Assembly: GCA_030055525.1 (NCBI GenBank)
Contig: JASFYJ010000006.1
Location: 1-64,000, forward strand
Reading direction: 5' to 3'
DNA length: 64,000 nt
Source of the DNA: Archaeoglobales archaeon
Lineage (GTDB): Archaea; Halobacteriota; Archaeoglobi; Archaeoglobales; Archaeoglobaceae
Part shown: positions 58,850 to 64,000 of the stretch, in pieces
Layout: each line of letters begins with the position of its first letter
Numbering within the stretch: the first letter of the stretch is position 1
Notes under the pieces: model-generated
What the model saw: only the letters and a program-made list of their open reading frames with translations
Told to the model about the DNA's origin: nothing
The model's database searches: none
Program-made: the position numbers and the translations under genes

Positions 58850-59553
58850 ATTTTTTCCTTCTTTTCTTCAAGGCTTTTTCTAATAAAAGATGTCGTTTTG
58901 TTGAAGATACCATGTATCGTCATCATTTCATCTTTTCTAATCTTTGCCCTCCCCAGAACTCTCCTAAAGACTACCAAAGTTCTTTGCAATCTGTGCTTCG
59001 GAAAATCTATCAACTCGAGCAACTCCTTTAGATTTCTAACTGCAACTTCTATCTCCATGGAGGTTGCAAATTCTTCTTTCTTTTCAATTCTAAATTTATT
59101 TTTGGATAGAACGTAAAGAATTACAGCTACAGCGTGGCTAACGTTCATTATTGGATATTCTTCACTAGTTGGGATTTTTACAAGAAGATGACACATCTCT
59201 ATTTCTTCTCTTGACAAACCAAAATCTTCTCTACCAAAGAGTATTGCTACTTCACCCTTTAAAAACCTCCGTAACTTCTCTGGTCTAACGATTGGCTTTC
59301 TTAGGAACCTGTAATCTCCCCCCTCAACTCCCGTAGTCCCAACAACAAGGTTCATAGAAGATAAAAAAGACAAGTCGTTAACTATCCTTGCATTTTCAAG
59401 CAGATCCTTTGCATGCGCAGCTGTATGAAAGCTAACTTCAGTCAAATTGCAGTTGTAAAGGACTATACTTTTGACTCCAAAGTTCTTTGCAACCCTTGCT
59501 ATGAAACCTATGTTCTCAGGAACCTTCAGACCAACTAATACTAAGTGGATCAT
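58846..59553 (-). CDS. SPOUT-class RNA 2'-O-methyltransferase (TrmJ-like)
   Basis: About 235 residues from ATG 59553. LVGLKVPENIGFIARVAKNF is the SpoU motif 1, GEVAILFGREDFGLSREEIE motif 2, and PTSEEYPIMNVSHAVAVILY motif 3, which forms the SAM-binding knot. TrmJ proteins methylate position 32 of tRNAs. A C-terminal helical extension is present as in TrmJ. Its start lies within the 3' end of the cytochrome gene (38-nt overlap), an unusual coupling of an RNA enzyme to a respiratory operon. Confidence 0.85.
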   Translation of the reverse strand: MIHLVLVGLKVPENIGFIARVAKNFGVKSIVLYNCNLTEVSFHTAAHAKDLLENARIVNDLSFLSSMNLVVGTTGVEGGDYRFLRKPIVRPEKLRRFLKGEVAILFGREDFGLSREEIEMCHLLVKIPTSEEYPIMNVSHAVAVILYVLSKNKFRIEKKEEFATSMEIEVAVRNLKELLELIDFPKHRLQRTLVVFRRVLGRAKIRKDEMMTIHGIFNKTTSFIRKSLEEKKEKI

Positions 59554-60052
59554 GGGCATCGTGGCAAACCACGCATTTTACTCCCGGATAGTGATTTTCA
59601 TCAACCGTCACAATTGCCTCTCTACCGCTTACATTCAAATGGCAAGACATGCAGGCGTCTCTTGATCTATCCACCACTATACTCCATGCAGTCCTCAGCT
59701 TGCTGTGCTCCTCCCCCACTCCATGGCAGCTTTCGCAGGCGAGCGATGAATGATTACTCGAAATTATTAGATCCAAGTATTCCTTATGACATTCTCCGCA
59801 TACTTCATTCTCCTTATATTTGGCTTTTTTTGAGAGCTCTTTTTCAAACCAGTTTGAAATGTAACCTTTCTCTACTCCAGCGACGATATCACGAACGATT
59901 GGCAGTTCTTTGATCTGCACAGGAACTATGCTTCCGATCCAAGGAACACCCTGTTCAAGTATTATAGGGGAAATCAGAAATATATAGGAAAATGCAAGCG
60001 CATACACTATCGCTGTTATACCGATTCCTATTAAAAGTGCCTTTTTCCTCAT
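59516..60052 (-). CDS. Membrane-anchored tetraheme c-type cytochrome
   Basis: 178 residues from ATG 60052, with GGAGTAAT before it. One N-terminal helix (KKALLIGIGITAIVYALAFS) anchors it outside. Four CxxCH sites at 85-89, 106-110, 134-138 and 160-164 bind covalent heme. Likely an electron carrier between the membrane quinone module (the next two genes upstream) and an extracellular partner. DsrJ has three hemes, so it is not a plain DsrJ. Needs cytochrome c maturation elsewhere. Confidence 0.85.
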   Translation of the reverse strand: MRKKALLIGIGITAIVYALAFSYIFLISPIILEQGVPWIGSIVPVQIKELPIVRDIVAGVEKGYISNWFEKELSKKAKYKENEVCGECHKEYLDLIISSNHSSLACESCHGVGEEHSKLRTAWSIVVDRSRDACMSCHLNVSGREAIVTVDENHYPGVKCVVCHDAHDPLSISWSEGS

Positions 60053-60053
60053 A

Positions 60054-60770
60054 TTACTCCACCACCGTTGTATCAAGGTTTATATAGAAGACCCTCGGAT
60101 ACGTACCCATTTCAGGCTTCAACACTGCAACCCTGCTTTCCTTTAGAAGTCTATATACCTCACTGTTTTTATCGTTTATATTTCCAAACTTTCTAGCTCC
60201 GGTTGGACAGACAAGAACGCAAGCCGGTTTTAGGCCTTTGCTTATCCTGTGGTAGCAGAAAGTGCATTTATCCGTAACCTTCTGCTCTGGATGGACAAAG
60301 GTAGCTCCATACGGACAAGCTGTTACGCAGTATTTGCAGCCTATGCAGCTATCCTTGTCTACCAATACAACACCCTCCTTTGTATAAAACCTCGCATACA
60401 CTGGACAGACCTGAACGCATGGTGCTGAACTGCACTGATTACAAAGTTTTGGAACGTAAAAGACTGTTTTATACTTCCACTTCATCTTTATAAACGGATT
60501 CTCGGTGGTGTTCATAACAACCTTTTGCACTTGAGTTCTGCTGTAAGGAGAGGAGTAATCCGCCGAATAACCCTCTATCCAAGTTCTTGAGATCGGCATT
60601 TCTTTTGGAACGTCGTTTTCGATTTTGCAGGCTACAACACATTTTCCGCAGCCGATACATTTACTAACATCCACTACCATTGCGTAGCTTACACCCTCCT
60701 TACCTAAGCTTGCCAGCAACGAAAGGCCTGGAAGTATCAGAACACTTTTAAGAAAATCCCTACGCTTCAT
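60054..60770 (-). CDS. Tat-exported 4x[4Fe-4S] ferredoxin subunit (DsrO/NrfC-like)
   Basis: 238 residues from ATG 60770 (MKRRDFLKSVLILPGLSLLA), with a twin-arginine signal (RRDFLK), hence on the outer face. Four cluster motifs: KCIGCGKCVVACK, LCNQCSSAPCVQVCPV, SCIGCKYCVTACPYG and KCTFCYH...CVLVCPTGA. This is the ferredoxin subunit of the CISM family (DmsB/NrfC/DsrO). It overlaps the NrfD-like gene by 11 nt and ends one base before the cytochrome ATG. It moves electrons between the quinone site and the cytochrome. Confidence 0.88.
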   Translation of the reverse strand: MKRRDFLKSVLILPGLSLLASLGKEGVSYAMVVDVSKCIGCGKCVVACKIENDVPKEMPISRTWIEGYSADYSSPYSRTQVQKVVMNTTENPFIKMKWKYKTVFYVPKLCNQCSSAPCVQVCPVYARFYTKEGVVLVDKDSCIGCKYCVTACPYGATFVHPEQKVTDKCTFCYHRISKGLKPACVLVCPTGARKFGNINDKNSEVYRLLKESRVAVLKPEMGTYPRVFYINLDTTVVE

Positions 60771-61989
60771 GCTCCACCTCCACTGGTAATAGTTTATACA
60801 GAACATAGTAGAGTAACACTACAAGCGCACCTGCACCAATAGCCGTCATAACTTCGAATGGATGGATTGGCGTATTACCGACGTTTACACCGCTTATCAG
60901 CTTCACAACCTGTCCGCCAAGCACCAAGTCTATCCTTGAAAAGATTATTCCTGTTATGGCCAGTATTGCCGCTAACAAAATTCCCGAGATGCTTTTACCA
61001 GCAGGGCTTACAAGTAGCAGTAGGGGTATCAACATACCTATCCCTACTTCGATTATCCAGAAGTTGAAGGCGAATTTTCCCGTAATATATGCAGCCATCG
61101 CTTTACTGGCAAGTTCACCTGCAGTAGGATAAGCAGTTATGAGCATCTTCCACCCAACGAAGAAGGCCTGAACAATTAAAGCAAAACCCAAAAGGAACTT
61201 TAAAGCCTGCAGAGATTCGTATCTCTTAAGAACATCTCCCCTTACCCAATCAGAGGCTACAGTAGTTATTATAGAGAGTGAAGAACCCGTTACAACTGCT
61301 GTAACGACGAATAAAATCGGAAGTAGTGGCCCATGCCAGGCAGGTAGATAATTTGCAGCAAACAGTGCACCCAGATTACTGTAGGCAATAATTGCTGTGA
61401 AGAGGGTTGCAAATCCCATGACTACTGCTATTTCATGGTTCAGTCTTTCATCCTCAAGAAACTTCAGTCTTAGAAATCTCAGAGTTACGATCTTTGCAAA
61501 TATACCTCTCAATCCCCTCTCCTCGCACTGCTTCAACAATCTGTTACGGAAATGGAACCACATCTCTATTATCAAAAGCACAACTTCGATTATGTAGAAC
61601 ATTATCATCCAGAACATTACACTCCCCGCATTTACGTGGCCTAAGGTGGCGTAGGCTCCCCTTTCTACCCTTTCGAGATCAAGTGCTATAACTGTAAGTC
61701 CGACAACTACAGTTACGAGAGAGAGTATTAACGCTTCATCTGCTATAGCAGTAAATTTCTTAATTCCAAAGACCTCACTGAGCGATGCAATTATGCATAG
61801 CCCCGAAAGAACAAAGAAAAGATAAGTAGCGACAAGTAACCTCCATGGAATACCTATAGCTGATTCAAATGGCTCAATTGGTACAATTGGTTCCGTATGC
61901 ATCTGTATAACGCCAAACGCACCTATACAGATTAAAACGATCATCAAACCTACGAAGATAGCTTCCCTCAAGCTATCACCCGTGGCCAC
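60760..61989 (-). CDS. NrfD/DsrP-like membrane quinone-interacting subunit
   Basis: 409 residues from GTG 61989, with about ten membrane helices. NrfD-family marks include GLTVIALDLERVERGAYATL and the TM-loop GPLLPILFVVTAVVTGSSLS. NrfD proteins react with menaquinol and pass electrons to the partner ferredoxin subunit; they contain no heme. Order P-like, O-like, cytochrome, with no catalytic subunit (molybdopterin enzyme or DsrMK) nearby. Confidence 0.85.
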   Translation of the reverse strand: MATGDSLREAIFVGLMIVLICIGAFGVIQMHTEPIVPIEPFESAIGIPWRLLVATYLFFVLSGLCIIASLSEVFGIKKFTAIADEALILSLVTVVVGLTVIALDLERVERGAYATLGHVNAGSVMFWMIMFYIIEVVLLIIEMWFHFRNRLLKQCEERGLRGIFAKIVTLRFLRLKFLEDERLNHEIAVVMGFATLFTAIIAYSNLGALFAANYLPAWHGPLLPILFVVTAVVTGSSLSIITTVASDWVRGDVLKRYESLQALKFLLGFALIVQAFFVGWKMLITAYPTAGELASKAMAAYITGKFAFNFWIIEVGIGMLIPLLLLVSPAGKSISGILLAAILAITGIIFSRIDLVLGGQVVKLISGVNVGNTPIHPFEVMTAIGAGALVVLLYYVLYKLLPVEVEHEA

Positions 61990-62050
61990 ATATGTAAGGG
62001 TATTTTAAAGTTTTCCAGAATTTTTTTATCCCCCGCACGAATTTGTAATT

Positions 62051-62794
62051 ATGTGGAACAAAGTTGCAAGTACAATAGAAGAGTTCATAAGAAGGAAAGT
62101 ATATGAAGCAGGGGTTGATGGTGTTGTTTTTGGTTTAAGTGGGGGTATTGATAGTACAGTTGTAGCTTATCTGTGCAAAAGGGCTTTAGGAGCTGAAAAA
62201 GTTTTAGCACTTATAATGCCAGAAAAGGGAGTAACCTCTGAAGAAGATATTTTAGATGCTATAAGCATAGCGGAGAGCCTTCAAATAGATTACAAGATCG
62301 TCGAGATATCTGAGATCTTGAAAAAATTTGTCGAGTTGGTTGGAGATGGGAGTAGAAATGCTATCGCAAACATAAAGCCCAGAATCAGAATGGCCATCAA
62401 CTATTACTTTGCAAACAACCTGAAAAGGCTAGTAGTTGGTACTTCAAATAAAAGCGAACTGATGGTTGGTTACTTCACGAAGTACGGGGATGGAGGAGTA
62501 GATATAATGCCAATCGCCGACCTTTACAAAACAGAAATATTTGAATTTGCTCGCTATTTGGGAGTGCCTGAGAAGATAATAAAGAAAAAACCAACCGCAG
62601 GCTTATGGATAGGACAAACGGATGAAGATGAGATGGGAATAACTTACCAGCAACTCGATAAAATACTTAAGAAGATTGAAAGAGGTGAAAAAGAGGATAG
62701 CGAAGAGTTTAGGAAAGTCGAAAGGATGGTGGTAACATCAAAGCACAAACGAGAGATGCCAGAAATTGCAAGAGTAAGGCATTTACTATCCTAA
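62051..62794 (+). CDS. nadE: NAD synthetase
   Basis: 247 residues. FGLSGGIDSTVVAYLCKRAL is the PP-loop; GTSNKSELMVGYFTKYGDGG and PTAGLWIGQTDEDEMGITYQ bind NaAD and ATP. It amidates deamido-NAD. There is no glutaminase domain, so ammonia is the likely nitrogen source. TTTTTTTATC 20-30 nt upstream suits a leaderless start. Its end overlaps the signal-peptide frame of the next gene. Confidence 0.94.
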   Translation: MWNKVASTIEEFIRRKVYEAGVDGVVFGLSGGIDSTVVAYLCKRALGAEKVLALIMPEKGVTSEEDILDAISIAESLQIDYKIVEISEILKKFVELVGDGSRNAIANIKPRIRMAINYYFANNLKRLVVGTSNKSELMVGYFTKYGDGGVDIMPIADLYKTEIFEFARYLGVPEKIIKKKPTAGLWIGQTDEDEMGITYQQLDKILKKIERGEKEDSEEFRKVERMVVTSKHKREMPEIARVRHLLS

Positions 62795-63396
62795 TTCTGT
62801 TTTTATTATTCATAAATGTCTCCTCTGCTGACGAGATCTACGGATACGTCTACCGGTGGGATACGCTTGAAGAGATAAACGCCATTGTAGAATTACATGA
62901 TGGTGTTACCCAGAGGGTGATAGCTAAGAATGGATTCTACAGCTTCAACGTCAGTTCTGGTGATTACAAGATCGTTGCTAAATGGAAGAATCTTGTTGCC
63001 GAAGAAAAAGTCAGTGTAAAAGGTAGCGTTCAATTCGACTTGATCCTTTTTCCGGAGATAGCATCGGAGCCGGAACCCGTAATTGAGGAGCCTAAATTTG
63101 ATGAACCGCCATATTATCTACTATCCATTGCAGTAAGTGGTGCTTTAGTTCTGTTTCTCGTTTATCTCAAAAGAAGGGATAAAAAGGAAGACCTAAAAGT
63201 GCTACCAGAAGATCTGGCAAAAGTAGTTGAGGTAATTAAAAAGGATGGGGGAAGGATCACGCAAAAGGATCTAAGAAAAAAGCTCGGCTACAGTGAGGCA
63301 AAGATGAGTTTGATAATTGCAGATTTGGAGAGGAGGGGTATAATTGAAAAGGTTAAAAAGGGGAGAGGAAACATAATATTCTTGAAGGGGAAATGA
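62788..63396 (+). CDS. Membrane-bound winged-helix regulator with extracytoplasmic domain (COG2512-like)
   Basis: About 200 residues. The frame is open from 62713, but no ATG, GTG or TTG occurs before 62917, where the protein would lose its signal peptide. The translated stretch TILILFLLFINVSSADEIYG is a good signal peptide, so translation probably starts at a rare codon such as ATC 62788 or ATT 62794 (AAGG at 62776-62779). Then: a beta-sandwich domain, a membrane helix (YYLLSIAVSGALVLFLVYLK) and a C-terminal wHTH (RITQKDLRKKLGYSEAKMSL). Such archaeal proteins may relay outside signals to DNA. Overlaps DUF166 (ATGA). Confidence 0.7.
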   Translation: MLILFLLFINVSSADEIYGYVYRWDTLEEINAIVELHDGVTQRVIAKNGFYSFNVSSGDYKIVAKWKNLVAEEKVSVKGSVQFDLILFPEIASEPEPVIEEPKFDEPPYYLLSIAVSGALVLFLVYLKRRDKKEDLKVLPEDLAKVVEVIKKDGGRITQKDLRKKLGYSEAKMSLIIADLERRGIIEKVKKGRGNIIFLKGK

Positions 63397-64000
63397 AGTT
63401 TGCAGTACTCTATGGCAACGAGTTCGGAGAAAGGATAATATGTAACCTTGCTTATCCAGAATCCTGCCCCCAGTTTGGAGCATGTGGTATAGATTTTTGT
63501 GATCTTTGTAAGAAATACGATAACTCGAAGGACCTAGTACTTGCAGCTAAGCTTCCAGAAGCTAATTCAAACGAGCAGATAGAAGATATCAAACAGTATT
63601 TGGACGATTTTAGCTGTGATGTAGTTGTAGCAATAAACATACATCCAGACATACTACTCGATCTTCATAAGATTGCAGAATTCAAAGCTTTGATAACTCC
63701 TGCCGAAAATCATCGCTGGATATTACCGGGATTAAGAAACCAGCTTTTCGAAAGATACAGAGAGTTAGGGATTGAGTTCTGCTCACCTAAACCATTTTGC
63801 TCTCTTAAAGGTGATGGAGTTATAGGGAAATTTTGCGAGGAGCTTAAAATAGGAATGCCAGAATTCAGGGTTAAAATGGAAGATAATGTAATTTTGAACG
63901 TTGAAATAATTTCCAGCGATCCCTGTGGATGCTCCTACTATGTAGCTAAAAGGATGAAAGGCTATTTCATCGATGAAATAAGTGATTTTTATAAAACAAT
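63393..64000 (+). CDS. DUF166 family protein, 3' end outside the window
   Basis: The frame is open from ATG 63393 to the window edge, at least 202 residues. MKFAVLYGNEFGERIICNLA, with Cys in ESCPQFGACGIDFCDLCKKY, is the typical start of the archaeal DUF166 family. PENHRWILPGL-like and DPCGCSYYVAKRM segments also fit. The family has sometimes been labelled thymidylate synthase, but I know of no settled function. The clustered cysteines suggest an Fe-S or zinc site. Coupled to the upstream regulator gene by ATGA. Confidence 0.8.
   Translation, partial: MKFAVLYGNEFGERIICNLAYPESCPQFGACGIDFCDLCKKYDNSKDLVLAAKLPEANSNEQIEDIKQYLDDFSCDVVVAINIHPDILLDLHKIAEFKALITPAENHRWILPGLRNQLFERYRELGIEFCSPKPFCSLKGDGVIGKFCEELKIGMPEFRVKMEDNVILNVEIISSDPCGCSYYVAKRMKGYFIDEISDFYKT

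Noticed and set aside
59516-61989. A complete DsrMKJOP complex
   Set aside because: DsrM and DsrK are not present, the gene order differs, and the cytochrome has four CxxCH sites, not three.

Overview
The window is a dense, AT-rich archaeal chromosome segment that reads as a member of the Archaeoglobi (Euryarchaeota). The reasons are: RNA polymerase is split into B''/B' and A'/A''; the formylmethanofuran:H4MPT formyltransferase closely resembles, from memory, the Archaeoglobus fulgidus enzyme; there is a complete F420H2:quinone oxidoreductase cluster in the order fqoJ-K-M-L-N-A-BC-D-H-I-F with the B-C fusion known from Archaeoglobus; and several neighbourhoods (purE-purC-carA-carB; ftsZ-secE-spt5-rpl11) match that lineage. 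I saw no insertion sequences, phage genes, CRISPR arrays or rRNA, and no clear tRNA. Intergenic gaps are short, and many genes overlap by 4 nt (ATGA/GTGA).

Layout. 1-5254: a methoxy-compound (Mto-type) methyltransfer operon, made of the 3' end of a corrinoid protein gene, a URO-D-type O-demethylase, an MFS transporter, an MtrH-like corrinoid:H4MPT methyltransferase and a corrinoid-reactivating ASKHA ATPase. 5331-7949: a small Cys4 protein, a GPN-loop GTPase, thiD and ftr. 8086-11543: three genes normally tied to methyl-coenzyme M reductase (Mcr), namely methanogenesis markers 11 and 8 and the two-domain ATPase AtwA (component A2). 11675-11806: a strongly structured, probably non-coding RNA. 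11832-23104: the rpoH-B''-B'-A'-A''-rpl30e-nusA-rps12-rps7-EF2 operon. 23180-24365: a response regulator and a PPP phosphatase. 24453-35506: the 11-gene fqo cluster. 35495-38569 (minus strand): MarC, core-type MetE, LeuA/CimA. 38672-42233: Fae-Hps fusion, triosephosphate isomerase, a possible 44-aa protein, ApgM and Alba. 42349-44971: MFS transporter, SPASM-type radical SAM enzyme and a small DUF5611-like protein. 45019-47258: FtsZ, SecE, Spt5, L11. 47275-52333: a second GPN-like GTPase, two unknown membrane proteins, a small wHTH protein, thiolase, UbiX and CetZ. 52448-58849: PurE, PurC, CarA, CarB, LarB. 58846-61989 (minus): a TrmJ-like methyltransferase and an NrfD / Tat-ferredoxin / tetraheme cytochrome module. 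62051-64000: NadE, a membrane-bound wHTH protein and a truncated DUF166 protein.

How they fit together. The Mto operon would pass methyl groups from methoxy compounds to tetrahydromethanopterin. Ftr, Fae-Hps and Fqo serve the same C1/F420 network: oxidation of methyl-H4MPT yields F420H2, which Fqo re-oxidises at the membrane. In sulfate-reducing Archaeoglobus the methyl group is only oxidised. Here the AtwA/MMP8/MMP11 cluster suggests that this genome also carries Mcr and could reduce part of the methyl groups to methane. Mcr is not in this window, so a methoxydotrophic, Mcr-containing Archaeoglobi is an inference, though a testable one.
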